Origin: Ectothiorhodospiraceae bacterium
Lineage (GTDB): Bacteria; Pseudomonadota; Gammaproteobacteria; SZUA-152
Length of the DNA: 57,117 nucleotides
Direction of reading: 5' to 3'
Assembly (NCBI GenBank): GCA_002401775.2
Contig: NVUB02000098.1
Coordinates: 1 to 57,117, forward strand
Below, piece after piece: positions 9,460 through 18,898 of the stretch. The position numbers and the translations under genes are program-made. The notes beneath the pieces are model-generated. The model ran no database searches, had not been told where the DNA came from, and worked only from the letters and a program-made list of their open reading frames with translations. Every line of letters begins with the position of its first letter. Position 1 is the stretch's first letter.

Positions 9460-10854
9460 ATGAAACCGGTTGTAGCCCTTGTAGGGCGTCCAAATGTTGG
9501 TAAGTCAACGCTGTTTAACTGTCTCACTCAATCGCGAGATGCACTGGTTGCTGACCAACCTGGGCTAACACGTGACCGTAAATACGGTGAAGGGCGAGTG
9601 GGTGATTATCCCTATTTAGTGATAGACACTGGTGGCCTGAGTGGCGAAAAGGAAGGTCTTGATGAGTTGATGGCGGATCAATCATGGTTGGCCGTGGAAG
9701 AAGCTGATCTTGTGCTTTTTATGGTGGATGCGCGTGATGGATTGATGGCGGGCGACCATGAAATTGCCAAACGCTTACGTACGTCTAATAAGCCGGTGCA
9801 TCTGGTGGTTAATAAAGTGGATGGAGCCGAACTGGCCGTCGTTATTGCCGATTTTTATCAACTCGGTCTGGGTAATCCGTTGGGTATCACCGCAAGCCAG
9901 CGTGGTGGTGTGCGTGATTTGATGGCTGAAGTCTTGCCCGAGTTACCCGAGTCTGAATTTGAAGAAGAGGAAGATAACCTCGGCATTAAAATAGCCATTG
10001 TCGGTAAGCCCAATGTCGGAAAATCAACGCTGATCAATCGTATTCTAGGCGAAGAACGGGTGCTGACCTTTGATATGCCCGGTACAACGCGTGACAGTAT
10101 ATTTGTGCCGTTTGAGCGCCGTGGCGAACGCTATACCTTTATTGATACCGCCGGTGTGCGTCGCCGTAAAAAAGTCCATGACAAACTGGAAAAATTCAGC
10201 GTCATAAAAGCCCTGCAAGCCATAGAGCGGGCTCATGTCGTGGTATTGGTGATTGATGCCCATGAAGGCATCAGTGATCAGGACGCACATTTGTTGGGGT
10301 TTGTGTTGGACGAAGGTCGAGCCTTGGTCATCGCCATTAACAAATGGGATGGCCTGGAAACCTCCGAACGTGAACGAGTGAAGTATGAGTTGGGCCGCAA
10401 GCTACAATTTGTTGATTTTGCTAAATTGTTTTTTATATCGGCGCTACACGGCACGGGTGTGGGTGATTTATTCAAGCCTATTCAAAAGGCCTATGCATCA
10501 GCAACTCGCCAGTTCACCACGCCGGAATTAACCCGTATATTAGAGAGAGCGGTAGAAAACCATCAACCACCTCTGGTGCGTGGACGACGTATTAAGCTAC
10601 GTTATGCTCACCAGGGGGGGCGTAACCCACCAATGATTGTCATTCATGGCAATCAAACCAAAGATGTCCCCGACGCCTACCGGCGCTATTTACAAAACGT
10701 CTATCGCAAAGCGTTACAGTTGGAAGGCACACCCGTGCGAATCGATTTCAAAACAGGCGTTAATCCCTTTGAAGGCCGAAAAAACAAACTGACCAAACGT
10801 CAGATAGACAAACGCCAGCGCCTCAAGAAATTTGTAAAACGCAAAGGTAATTGA
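9460..10854 (+). CDS. der: Ribosome-associated GTPase Der (EngA)
   Basis: Essential GTPase with two tandem G domains and a KH-like C-terminal domain, acting in 50S subunit maturation. Both P-loops are visible (GRPNVGKST near residue 9 and GKPNVGKST near 182), with both NKxD motifs (NKVD and NKWD). The basic C-terminus [18 protein letters not shown] is typical. 464 residues, expected length. It closes the conserved gene string; the following 374 bp are repeats. Confidence 0.98.
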   Translation: MKPVVALVGRPNVGKSTLFNCLTQSRDALVADQPGLTRDRKYGEGRVGDYPYLVIDTGGLSGEKEGLDELMADQSWLAVEEADLVLFMVDARDGLMAGDHEIAKRLRTSNKPVHLVVNKVDGAELAVVIADFYQLGLGNPLGITASQRGGVRDLMAEVLPELPESEFEEEEDNLGIKIAIVGKPNVGKSTLINRILGEERVLTFDMPGTTRDSIFVPFERRGERYTFIDTAGVRRRKKVHDKLEKFSVIKALQAIERAHVVVLVIDAHEGISDQDAHLLGFVLDEGRALVIAINKWDGLETSERERVKYELGRKLQFVDFAKLFFISALHGTGVGDLFKPIQKAYASATRQFTTPELTRILERAVENHQPPLVRGRRIKLRYAHQGGRNPPMIVIHGNQTKDVPDAYRRYLQNVYRKALQLEGTPVRIDFKTGVNPFEGRKNKLTKRQIDKRQRLKKFVKRKGN

Positions 10855-10875
10855 TGTATTTCAATAATCCGGCAA

Positions 10876-11034
10876 TACCCCAACTGTAGGGGCACCCCTT
10901 GTGGTTGCCCTTGTTTTGAATAACCGGAGAATGCCTTGATTGTCCGTATTTTGGTAACCAGAAAATGATGTGGTGCCAGTAATAATGGGGCATCTTCGAC
11001 ATCAGGGCACCCACAAGGGGAGCCCCTACGGGGT
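10876..11034. repeat. Intergenic inverted-repeat element A
   Basis: Arms CTGTAGGGGCACCCCTTGTG (from about 10881) and CACAAGGGGAGCCCCTAC (about 11013-11030) face each other around a spacer containing TGGTGCCAGTAATAATGGG. This is the common GTAGGGGC-type hairpin. It may double as a bidirectional end signal between der (+) and the response-regulator gene (-). No gene is seen in 10855-11228. Confidence 0.65.
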
Positions 11035-11111
11035 TATGTGTCTACGCGGAACCAGGCACAGCATGATTGTCATTTTGCCGTTAAATGATGGTAGGTGGTG
11101 GGTTTAACGGC

Positions 11112-11220
11112 CCGTCAATGTAAGGGTTACCCCTGTTTTAGGTAACCGGGAAGTGCTGTGGTGCCGGTAATATTGGGCAGGTATAAAACATGGGTGCCCG
11201 GGACATCAGGGCACCCATAG
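11112..11220. repeat. Intergenic inverted-repeat element B, diverged copy of A
   Basis: Repeats the order of the preceding element: TGTAAGGGTTACCCCTG, then TGGTGCCGGTAATATTGGG, then ACATCAGGGCACCCATAG. ATGGGTGCCCGGG and GGGCACCCAT form a local hairpin next to the end of the minus-strand response-regulator gene. Confidence 0.55.
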
Positions 11221-11228
11221 AGGCGTCT

Positions 11229-11945
11229 CTATCGTAAGGACAAGGCGCCAGGGCTTTTAGAAGGTAATGGGAAGGGTAGGTGGTCGGGAACTTCCTGGTA
11301 TTCACCAGAGGTCAATGCCATCCATACCAATCCAGCCAATGAGTTTACGCCGAGTTTACGCATAATATGCGCGCGGTGTGTTTCAACAGTTTTGGTGCTG
11401 AGGCTCATTTCGTGAGCAATGACTTTATTCGGTTTGCCTTGAATCAAAAGGCGTAGCACTTCTTCTTCGCGTCGTGAAAGCTGGCCGAGGTATTGTAAAA
11501 CCAGCTTACGCCAATGATCTTCACTGCGCATGACTCTGTCCACTTCCAGTGCCTTTTGAATGCTGTCCAGTAACATCTGGTCATCGAATGGCTTTTCAAG
11601 GAAATCAACGGCGCCGGCTTTTAGGGTGCGCACGGCCATGGAAACATTGCTGTGGCCGGAAACGAAAATAATAGGGGTTTTAATGCCTTCCCGACTTAAA
11701 AACTCCTGAAGTTCAAGTCCGCTTAACTGTGGCAGACGAACATCCAGAACCAGGCAGCCTGGCTGGCTGGGGTCATAGCTGTCGAGAAAGGATTGCACAT
11801 TACTGAAAGCGCATGTTTGTATATCCATAGACTCAATGAGAGTCTGCAAGGCGTTACGAACACCGTCATCATCATCCACGATAAACACGGTAGGATTTAT
11901 TGCGATGTCGGTAGGAAGTGAGGCTGGAGAATGCATAATGCTCAT
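11229..11945 (-). CDS. FixJ/NarL-type two-component response regulator
   Basis: DNA-binding response regulator. The receiver domain (about 20-130) has the acidic pocket VDDDDG, the phospho-acceptor D68 in LVLDVRLPQLSG and the conserved lysine in FLEKPFDD. A LuxR-type HTH follows at about 150-210 (LSRREEEVLRLLIQGKPNKVIAHEMSLS, split by family motifs). The receiver is FixJ/TodT-like. 238 residues. No histidine kinase is adjacent, so the signal is unknown. It lies 199 bp downstream of zwf on the same strand and may be transcribed separately. Confidence 0.9.
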   Translation of the reverse strand: MSIMHSPASLPTDIAINPTVFIVDDDDGVRNALQTLIESMDIQTCAFSNVQSFLDSYDPSQPGCLVLDVRLPQLSGLELQEFLSREGIKTPIIFVSGHSNVSMAVRTLKAGAVDFLEKPFDDQMLLDSIQKALEVDRVMRSEDHWRKLVLQYLGQLSRREEEVLRLLIQGKPNKVIAHEMSLSTKTVETHRAHIMRKLGVNSLAGLVWMALTSGEYQEVPDHLPFPLPSKSPGALSLR

Positions 11946-12144
11946 GGTGCGATAGTTCCTTCTATTTGTTACTGAAGAAGTACGAACTTGCTAAAGCCTC
12001 ACGATGCCTTGTGCAGCGGCAGGAGTCAATGTTTTTGCACCATCTTGTGGTGATTGTTGATGGCGTTTCGAGGTAGTCTCGAGATTTGCTAACCCTGCAA
12101 TGTGTTTAAGCCCGTCCGCACTGTAATAGTGCATCCGAATTGCA

Positions 12145-13632
12145 TTATTGATTACCGTCTGGCTCCAGTGAATGCCGCCAAAACTGGTCTTCACGTTCGA
12201 ATAAACGGCGAGTTTCTTGTGGGCCCCAAGTGCCTGCAGGATACGTGTGAATAAAGTCTCTTTCCGTTGCCCAAACTCGTAGTATCGGGTCAACAACATT
12301 CCACGCTCCTTCGACTTCATCAAAGCGCAAAAATTGGCTTTGATCGCCCTTTATCACATCCAGCAATAAGTCTTCATAGGCATCGTAAGAGGTTTCATCA
12401 TCATTTCGCAGGCTGGCATCCAAACTGACAGTACGCGTCTTCATGGCTGGCCCAGGTTCTTTAACCTGCATTTCGATACGCAAACATTCTTTGGGTTGAA
12501 TGCCAATGATCACCCAATCGGGTTTCATTTTTTCTATGGGCGTATTACTGAATAAATGTTGTGGTGGTTGTTTGAAACGAATGCAAATAGCTGACTTTGT
12601 TTCTGCCATACGTTTGCCCGTCCGGAGAAAAAAAGGCACGCCGCGCCAGCGCCAGTTATCAATGTATAATTTTATGGCGGCATAAGTTTCAGTCGTGGAT
12701 TGAGGCGATATCTTGTCTTCTTCCAGGTATCCCGGTACGGCTTGACCCGCAACGCGGCCACTCGCGTATTGCGCACGAAAGGCTTGTGCATGTACGGCAC
12801 TGGCAGGAATGGGGCGAATAGATTTAAGTACTTTTACTTTTTCATCACGTAATGATTCCGCATCCATTGCGGCCGGTGGTTCCATGGCAACCAGGGTCAA
12901 CAATTGCATGAGATGGCTTTGGATCATGTCACGCAATGCACCCGAACGATCATAATAATCACCACGCCCACCGATACCCAAGGTTTCGGAATGAGTGATT
13001 TGGACATGGTCGATGTAATTACGATTCCATAAGGGTTCCATCATCACGTTAGCAAAACGGAACACCAATATATTTTGCACAGTCCCTTTGCCGAGGTAGT
13101 GGTCAATACGGTAAATCTGTTCTTCACGCACGTAACGGTGCAAACGGGTTTCCAGCATGTGGGCACTGTCTTGATCGTAACCAAAAGGTTTTTCAATAAT
13201 GATGCGCCGCCAACCATGCGTTTCATCGAGTAGTTTGGCGGTGGCCAGTTTGTCGATAACAATGCCAAACTGTGCAGGTTGCAACGCCATGTAAATGGCA
13301 CAATTTTTTGAAAAATCATTATTATTTTCGACAGTGTCCTGAATTTCCTCGTAAAGTGATTCTTTTGTTAAATCACCCTTTACATATTTCATGCGCGCAC
13401 TGAATTTTCGGAACACGTCTTCATCCAGGCCGCCGCGGGCTTTATCAACCAGCATATCGTGGAGTTCGTCTTGCCAGCCTTGCGCGTCGAGTTCACGGCG
13501 ACCAATGGCCATAATCATTGTGCCATCGGGCAGGCGATTTTCAACTTCCAGATGATAAAGTGCCGGCATTAACTTCAGGCGGGAAAGGTTGCCAGTAGCG
13601 CCAAAAATAATGTAAGTACAAGGGTCAAACAT
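12145..13632 (-). CDS. zwf: Glucose-6-phosphate 1-dehydrogenase
   Basis: Oxidises glucose-6-phosphate to 6-phosphogluconolactone with NADP, the first step of the oxidative pentose phosphate pathway. N-terminal Rossmann fingerprint [10 protein letters not shown] and the active-site motif RIDHYLGK are visible. 495 residues, normal. It is 76 bp downstream of gnd on the same strand, so gnd and zwf probably form an operon supplying NADPH and pentoses. The 6-phosphogluconolactonase gene (pgl) is not between them. Confidence 0.97.
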   Translation of the reverse strand: MFDPCTYIIFGATGNLSRLKLMPALYHLEVENRLPDGTMIMAIGRRELDAQGWQDELHDMLVDKARGGLDEDVFRKFSARMKYVKGDLTKESLYEEIQDTVENNNDFSKNCAIYMALQPAQFGIVIDKLATAKLLDETHGWRRIIIEKPFGYDQDSAHMLETRLHRYVREEQIYRIDHYLGKGTVQNILVFRFANVMMEPLWNRNYIDHVQITHSETLGIGGRGDYYDRSGALRDMIQSHLMQLLTLVAMEPPAAMDAESLRDEKVKVLKSIRPIPASAVHAQAFRAQYASGRVAGQAVPGYLEEDKISPQSTTETYAAIKLYIDNWRWRGVPFFLRTGKRMAETKSAICIRFKQPPQHLFSNTPIEKMKPDWVIIGIQPKECLRIEMQVKEPGPAMKTRTVSLDASLRNDDETSYDAYEDLLLDVIKGDQSQFLRFDEVEGAWNVVDPILRVWATERDFIHTYPAGTWGPQETRRLFEREDQFWRHSLEPDGNQ

Positions 13633-13708
13633 AATGATTCATTCTCAAGTGGTGAGAAAAACAAAGGGTTTTTTCAACGTGTTTTTGCACGGGGTCTGTT
13701 AATCGAAA

Positions 13709-15139
13709 TTAGGATTTTCCCGACCAATCACTGTGAAAGACTTCCCCACGCGGTTTGTCGATACGTTCGTAAGTGTGCGCGCCAAAATAGTCACGTTGTG
13801 CTTGTAATAGATTGGCAGGTAACGTGGCTGAACGATAGCCATCATAAAAGGCCAATGCGGCGGAAAAGGCAGGTGTGGGAATACCGCCACCCACTGCGAA
13901 CTGGATGGCGCTACGCCAGCCTGTTTGGGAATCATGAATGGCATCACGGAAAAATCCATCGAGCAATAAGTTATTGAGATCAGTCTTCTTCTCAAAAGCT
14001 TCTTTTATGTTATTTAGGAAGCGGCTGCGAATAATGCAGCCCCCACGCCAGACCAACGCGATGTTGCCATAATTGAGATTCCAGCCTTTTTCATCCGAGG
14101 TACTGGCCATTAGCATAAAGCCTTGTGCGTAAGAAATTATTTTCGAAGCGTACAAGGCATCGTGGATATTGTTAATCATCAACGCCTGGTCTTGTGATTC
14201 GACGGGCGGCGGCGTGGGTCCTCGCAATTGCTTTGCCGCTTGCACACGTTGTTCTTTAAGCGTAGACAGAAAGCGGGCAAAAACGGCTTCGCCAATAAGC
14301 GTCAGCGGAATACCACTTTCCAGCGCATTAATGCCTGTCCATTTCCCCGTGCCTTTTTGGCCAGCAGTGTCGAGCACTTTATCCACAAGTGGCGCATTGT
14401 CGGTATCTCGCACACCCAGAATATCGCGGGTAATTTCGATGAGGTAAGAATCCAAAACCCCACCGTTCCATTGCTCAAAAATGCCTTGTAAGTCATCAAA
14501 GGGAATGTTGAGTCCTTCACGTAATGCCTGATAGGCCTCGCAGATTAACTGCATATCGCCATACTCGATGCCGTTGTGTACCATTTTTACATAGTGCCCG
14601 GCACCACCTTCACCCATCCATTCGCAACAGGCCTGCCCATCGACTTTGGCCGAGATCGCCTGAAAAATATCTTTCACCGCCGGCCAGGCTTCAGGGTCAC
14701 CTCCCGGCATGAGCGATGGCCCGAAACGCGCGCCTTCTTCGCCGCCAGAAACGCCGACACCCAAAAAACGAAAACCTTGTTTGGCCAGAGAATCTACACG
14801 CCGTTGAGTATCGGTGTACAGCGAGTTACCGCCATCGATAATGATATCGCTTTCATCAAGGTAAGGCTTAAGTAACTCGATGAAGTCATCCACTGCGCTA
14901 CCTGCCTTGACCATTAACATGATGCGACGCGGTGCTTTAAGTGACTGGCAAAAAGCTTCCAGTGAATGGGTGCCGAGAATGGACTTGCCTGCCGCTGGGC
15001 CTGCCGTAAAATCGTCAACTTTCGACGTGGTACGGTTAAATACGGCAACGGTAAAGCCATTATCCGCCATATTCAATACCAGGTTTTGTCCCATTACCGC
15101 CAGGCCAATAAGGCCAATGTCTGCTTCAGCTTCAGGCAT
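13709..15139 (-). CDS. gnd: 6-phosphogluconate dehydrogenase, decarboxylating
   Basis: Converts 6-phosphogluconate to ribulose-5-phosphate and CO2 with NADP+. Motifs: IGLAVMGQNLVLN (Rossmann), GGEEGARFGPSLMPGG (family signature) and the C-terminal GAHTYERIDKPRGEVFHSDW. An ATG at 15145 precedes by two codons, but AAGGA is better spaced to the ATG at 15139, giving about 476 residues. First gene of the gnd-zwf pair. Confidence 0.97.
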   Translation of the reverse strand: MPEAEADIGLIGLAVMGQNLVLNMADNGFTVAVFNRTTSKVDDFTAGPAAGKSILGTHSLEAFCQSLKAPRRIMLMVKAGSAVDDFIELLKPYLDESDIIIDGGNSLYTDTQRRVDSLAKQGFRFLGVGVSGGEEGARFGPSLMPGGDPEAWPAVKDIFQAISAKVDGQACCEWMGEGGAGHYVKMVHNGIEYGDMQLICEAYQALREGLNIPFDDLQGIFEQWNGGVLDSYLIEITRDILGVRDTDNAPLVDKVLDTAGQKGTGKWTGINALESGIPLTLIGEAVFARFLSTLKEQRVQAAKQLRGPTPPPVESQDQALMINNIHDALYASKIISYAQGFMLMASTSDEKGWNLNYGNIALVWRGGCIIRSRFLNNIKEAFEKKTDLNNLLLDGFFRDAIHDSQTGWRSAIQFAVGGGIPTPAFSAALAFYDGYRSATLPANLLQAQRDYFGAHTYERIDKPRGEVFHSDWSGKS

Positions 15140-15336
15140 GTTCATTCCTTTTTATTCGAGCGCACTTTAGTGTACTTGTGTGCAGTATAGATCCTTGCAG
15201 CGGCAGGGTGGGGAGGTTCTTTAATCTATTCAGTATTGAAGGTAATTATCGAGGGCGAGGGGCTAGGGTCTAGGGGCGCGGACGAGGAAAAGACAACAAT
15301 CATTTCCAGTCAATGAAGCTTCGTCATTCGAACCTG

Positions 15337-16302
15337 TCATTTTAGACACCAAAATGGTACATCCTGTGCTTGTAGAAAATCCTCGGCATCCGGGCCGTGT
15401 AATAAGGCGAGTGTACTGAGCATACCCGCGTCAGTGCACGTATCGGCGTGTACGGTGACAGAAGCGGGTGCGCCGACAACAGGCCAGCCGGTACGCGGGT
15501 CTATTACATGGCTGTAACGTACTCCATCTTTTTCTAAAAAACGATGAGCGTCACCACTTGTGGCTATTCCCCCGTGTGTCACTGTGAAAGAGGGAGGGCT
15601 GCTGGGGTGTAATGTGCCAACGGGTGGCGGGCCCGTTTGAGCGCCTTTTTGTGGCGGTAGGGTCGCGCCTATACCGACTTGCCAGCCCTCACCATTGGTG
15701 CGTGGGCCAGTGACCGAAAGGTCGCCACCCAGGTTTATGAGCACGGATGTGTTTTGCGCCGTGTTGTCGGTAACGATGGATGATTGGGAGGTTAACAATG
15801 CTAAAACAGAGTATGCCGCGCGGTCGGCAGCATATTCCTTACCGATACCACCAAAGTCAATTTCCATACCTTTGGCGAGCTTTATTTGAGGGGCATGTGT
15901 ATTCCACATCACCTTGTCCCAACCGATGAAAGGCAGCAATGCTTTGACGTCATTTTTTGAAGGAATGTTACTGCTGCCATCAAAATGCCACGCCCGTCGC
16001 AATACGCCGGAAGTGATGTCGAAGCGGCCTTCACTCAACTGAAAGAGCTGATTCGCATAGTCTAAAAGCTGGGCTGTTTCAGAATCGACCTGGACCGTTC
16101 CTCCACGATTAATGCGCTGCAATAAACTACTGTCTCGGTAGCGGCTGTATTTATGTTCAATGCGCGTTACTTCGTGGGCCACAACATCGGTAATTTGTTG
16201 GGCGAGGTTTTTATTGTATGTATCGATCAACACTTCACAGTGACTGGCCATCGCATTGAAGTGGCCAACAAAGTAATGTGTTCTTTGTTCAAGTGTCGTC
16301 AT
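15337..16302 (-). CDS. apbE: ApbE-family FAD:protein FMN transferase
   Basis: Transfers FMN from FAD to a Ser/Thr of target redox proteins (known targets: NqrB/NqrC, RnfG). Family motifs are clear: EGRFDITSG, DFGGIGKEYAADRA, GGIATSGD, SHVIDPRTGWPV and the Mg-binding DAGMLSTLALL. 321 residues. There is no obvious signal peptide or lipobox at the called start, which is odd for a family that usually acts in the periplasm. Last gene of the minus-strand operon with TlpA-like, DUF4266 and DUF3570 genes, 64 bp after DUF3570. A likely substrate is the DUF3570 protein. Confidence 0.93.
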   Translation of the reverse strand: MTTLEQRTHYFVGHFNAMASHCEVLIDTYNKNLAQQITDVVAHEVTRIEHKYSRYRDSSLLQRINRGGTVQVDSETAQLLDYANQLFQLSEGRFDITSGVLRRAWHFDGSSNIPSKNDVKALLPFIGWDKVMWNTHAPQIKLAKGMEIDFGGIGKEYAADRAAYSVLALLTSQSSIVTDNTAQNTSVLINLGGDLSVTGPRTNGEGWQVGIGATLPPQKGAQTGPPPVGTLHPSSPPSFTVTHGGIATSGDAHRFLEKDGVRYSHVIDPRTGWPVVGAPASVTVHADTCTDAGMLSTLALLHGPDAEDFLQAQDVPFWCLK

Positions 16303-16366
16303 GATTTCATTTTACATTCCGGTATCGTAAAACGAAGGAAAGTCTGTGCAAAGTAGTACGTTGAGC

Positions 16367-17743
16367 TTAAAATAATTTGTGGTAAATCCTAGCCACATAT
16401 TCAATGATCATATCAGAGTCCAGGGATAGTCCGCCTTGTAAAAGTAAGGCCTCATTGTCAGGGAACAGTTTTTGGTTTCGTAATAGACCAACAGCATCTT
16501 GACGACGGTCTTTGCCGTTTTGATTAATGAATTCCACCCGAAAATTAATTTCGGCACCATTAAAAAACTCATAACCATATTTCAAACCAATGGTCTTTGT
16601 GGTAAAGCGGCCTAGCCGGTAATCCGCGCTAGCATAATCAAGGGTGATTTCTTCGCCATCAATAAGCGTCTGTCGATAAAAATCGGCTGCACCCTGCTGA
16701 TAATAGCGAAAATGAGGTTGCAGGTAATGGCCACCCTCTAAATCAAAACGCAAACGCATATCCACTGTGTCTGATTGGACTCCCCAGTCATCCCAAAAGT
16801 AACGATAAGACATGTTGAGTACATTTTCGTGTAAAAGCGGTGTATTGAATTGGTATACGCTTTTCAAATAAACGCTGTTATAAATTCGTTGCCTTGGCCT
16901 ATTTTCATAAATGTAGGGATTGATGGTGCGCAAATTTCCACTGCCATCATTGCTCAACACACTGATGATTTTATATGGGTCAGTTAGGTAGCCGTCACCT
17001 TGGCCTCGGCTATAGTTGAGCTGTAACAAGGAACGTCTGTTAATTACTTGGGTAAAGCCCAACAACAACTCTTTAATGGTTTTGTTGGCATCGGAACCCG
17101 AAAGCGCCTTTATGGCAGGCGCACTTGGCATTACCGTAAACCCTACGGGAACGCCGCCGACGGGGTTTGATATATCCTCATTCCACGAGCCTCCCAATGA
17201 AAGCGTGGTATTGTGTTGATTTAAATCTTGAGAGAGGGATGCCGAGATTCCAGTCGATAGGTAATCGTACTCTCGGGATATATTGCCCCCTAAAGTACCC
17301 CGCAAATCCCGAGTTAATGGGGCGCCCCATTCCACATTGACAGCATTACGAAAGTCTTTAAAGGTATGGTTAAGCGGTGTTTTGTTTGCCGGTTCAGTGT
17401 AAGTTGAATTGCCGGAAGGGTTGGTAAAAGTTTGTGGAGTGTTAGATGGAACAGCACCATTGGGAGAGGAACCGGTCAATACATCCGTGACAATGCGGGT
17501 ATTGATATATTCATCGTCGTCAATTTCTTTACTGAGATGCAGCACACCTTCTGCCAGCAATACCCGGTCTCTCTCGGCGTAAAGCAACAAAGCGGAATCA
17601 ATTTTCCAATTATCGCCGGATGCGATCAGTCCAGAGGCATGGCTTGTACACGTAAGCAAGGTACAAGTCGCCGCGGTCAATTGCCGACGAATATTCCCCA
17701 GAATTTTGGGCGGTGGCGGTTGTGAAGGTTTGAGTGATGACAT
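16367..17743 (-). CDS. DUF3570 family outer-membrane protein
   Basis: Uncharacterised family; 458 residues with a Cys-containing leader (about 1-38) and then alternating beta-strand sequence to the C-terminus (YEFFNGAEINFRVEFINQNG; aromatic-ending YHKLF), consistent with a beta-barrel in the outer membrane. Near residues 86-97 it contains TDVLTGSSPNGA, which matches the D-x-x-[ST]-G-A/S-[ST] pattern modified by ApbE flavin transferases. That functional reading is my inference. It starts 12 bp after the DUF4266 gene and precedes apbE, so all are probably one operon. Confidence 0.85.
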   Translation of the reverse strand: MSSLKPSQPPPPKILGNIRRQLTAATCTLLTCTSHASGLIASGDNWKIDSALLLYAERDRVLLAEGVLHLSKEIDDDEYINTRIVTDVLTGSSPNGAVPSNTPQTFTNPSGNSTYTEPANKTPLNHTFKDFRNAVNVEWGAPLTRDLRGTLGGNISREYDYLSTGISASLSQDLNQHNTTLSLGGSWNEDISNPVGGVPVGFTVMPSAPAIKALSGSDANKTIKELLLGFTQVINRRSLLQLNYSRGQGDGYLTDPYKIISVLSNDGSGNLRTINPYIYENRPRQRIYNSVYLKSVYQFNTPLLHENVLNMSYRYFWDDWGVQSDTVDMRLRFDLEGGHYLQPHFRYYQQGAADFYRQTLIDGEEITLDYASADYRLGRFTTKTIGLKYGYEFFNGAEINFRVEFINQNGKDRRQDAVGLLRNQKLFPDNEALLLQGGLSLDSDMIIEYVARIYHKLF

Positions 17744-17755
17744 TCTCGTGGCAGA

Positions 17756-17995
17756 CTAGTTGCAGCCACATCCACCGCCGCCGACTCCCTGGCCGCCGCT
17801 GGATGCTTCTTTGCTAAAGTAGATGTGCTCGTCAAAATAAATTTCTAACGGGTCCGCCACGAGTTGCATTTTTTGTTGAGCGAGCAAATCACGGTCCCAG
17901 GGTTGCACCGGCACAACACTACACGCGCTAAAGGTAAAAATAAGGCTCCCTGCGAAAACAACCCGATAGACTCCGCTATTTATTGTCGTGGCCAT
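17756..17995 (-). CDS. DUF4266 small lipoprotein with GGGCGCN tail
   Basis: 79-residue protein: signal with lipobox FSAC (lipidated C25), a conserved short body (VVPVQPWDRDLLAQ; DEHIYFSKEA) and a Gly-rich tail ending GGGCGCN. The frame stays open upstream to 18205 inside the tlpA-like gene, but only the ATG at 17995 gives a signal peptide. Matches DUF4266 as I know it, which is normally encoded beside DUF3570. Function unknown; the two tail cysteines could bind metal, be oxidised by the TlpA-like partner or be a processing signal. Confidence 0.85.
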   Translation of the reverse strand: MATTINSGVYRVVFAGSLIFTFSACSVVPVQPWDRDLLAQQKMQLVADPLEIYFDEHIYFSKEASSGGQGVGGGGCGCN

Positions 17996-18044
17996 TGCGG
18001 TATACCCCGATTTGTTATTAGGCGCTGAGTTAGACGCTGGCGCG

Positions 18045-18563
18045 TTATTTTTCCAACAGATCCTGAATCTCTGTTTCCAGTTTGACTTTGTCTCTGCTCC
18101 TAAACCCCATGTGCGACGTAACCAGGTTGCCTTCGCGGTCGATAAGGTAGGACGTTGGCATGGCGCGTAACCGGTAAGACCTCGCGATATCGCCTGTAGG
18201 GTCATGGGCCACGGTGAAGGCAGGGTCCATTTGCTGGATGAATCTTTCGATCAAGTCGCGTTTTTTGTCGACACTGACCGCGATGATCGTTAAACCGTCC
18301 TCTTCATAACGGGAATGCATTTCATCCATCCACGGAAAAGAGCGGCGGCAGGGCGGGCACCAGGTTGCCCAAAAATCCAGTAGTACCACGCGTCCTCTGA
18401 AGTCTTTTAAATTGATTTCGGCGTTATTAGGCAAAGTAGGCAGGGTAAACTCAGGGGCTGGCTCTTCGTTAGCGGAAACGGGCGACGATAACAGAGACAG
18501 TAGTGATAGCAGCGTAAACAGTGTAAGCAATATGGCGCGTAATCTGGGATGCCGAATAAGCAT
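18045..18563 (-). CDS. TlpA/ResA-like periplasmic thioredoxin
   Basis: Thiol-disulfide oxidoreductase of the AhpC/TSA-TlpA type. A signal peptide (about 1-31, leucine-rich with TLLSLLSLL) is followed by a thioredoxin fold with active site ATWCPPCRRSFP and cis-Pro loop RAMPTSYLID. 172 residues. First gene of the minus-strand operon leading to DUF4266, DUF3570 and apbE, 49 bp ahead of DUF4266. It may keep the cysteines of the DUF4266 tail reduced or oxidised; this is inference from proximity. Confidence 0.92.
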   Translation of the reverse strand: MLIRHPRLRAILLTLFTLLSLLSLLSSPVSANEEPAPEFTLPTLPNNAEINLKDFRGRVVLLDFWATWCPPCRRSFPWMDEMHSRYEEDGLTIIAVSVDKKRDLIERFIQQMDPAFTVAHDPTGDIARSYRLRAMPTSYLIDREGNLVTSHMGFRSRDKVKLETEIQDLLEK

Positions 18564-18898
18564 AGGGAAGGGAGCCTCAAAAATTCAGTCGAGTCGTAAT
18601 ATTTCCGGTGAGTATACGATATTTCCACACACTATGTGTGCTTAAAGTGACGTAAGCTGACGGGCGGATGGTTATCTGAAATACGACCCTATACCCCCTA
18701 TTAAGTTCAGGAGGGATGAAAGCGACAAATAACGGGAGAAAGAGCTCCCGTTTTGGGGAGTGCAGTGGGATTAGCGGTGTGTGGTAGTGCCGTAGCCGCT
18801 GCACATAGCGCAGGTGCCCCATTGTTCGTTATTATAAGCTCAGTTTTGGCTCGTTGTGGAGCTAATGTACTTTTTAGTATAAATACCAGGTGATACCG
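18564..18898. other. Divergent intergenic region with hairpins
   Basis: About 335 bp between the tlpA-like gene (-) and the MscS gene (+), so it must hold both promoters. It contains the short palindrome ACACA-CTA-TGTGT (about 18629-18641) and a hairpin AACGGGAG-N6-CTCCCGTT (18731-18752) with T-rich flank. I see no convincing coding frame. Confidence 0.5.

Noticed and set aside
11991-12323. 110-residue minus-strand frame overlapping the 3' end of zwf
   Set aside because: Lies in another frame of zwf for half of its length, has no family features and no ribosome site.
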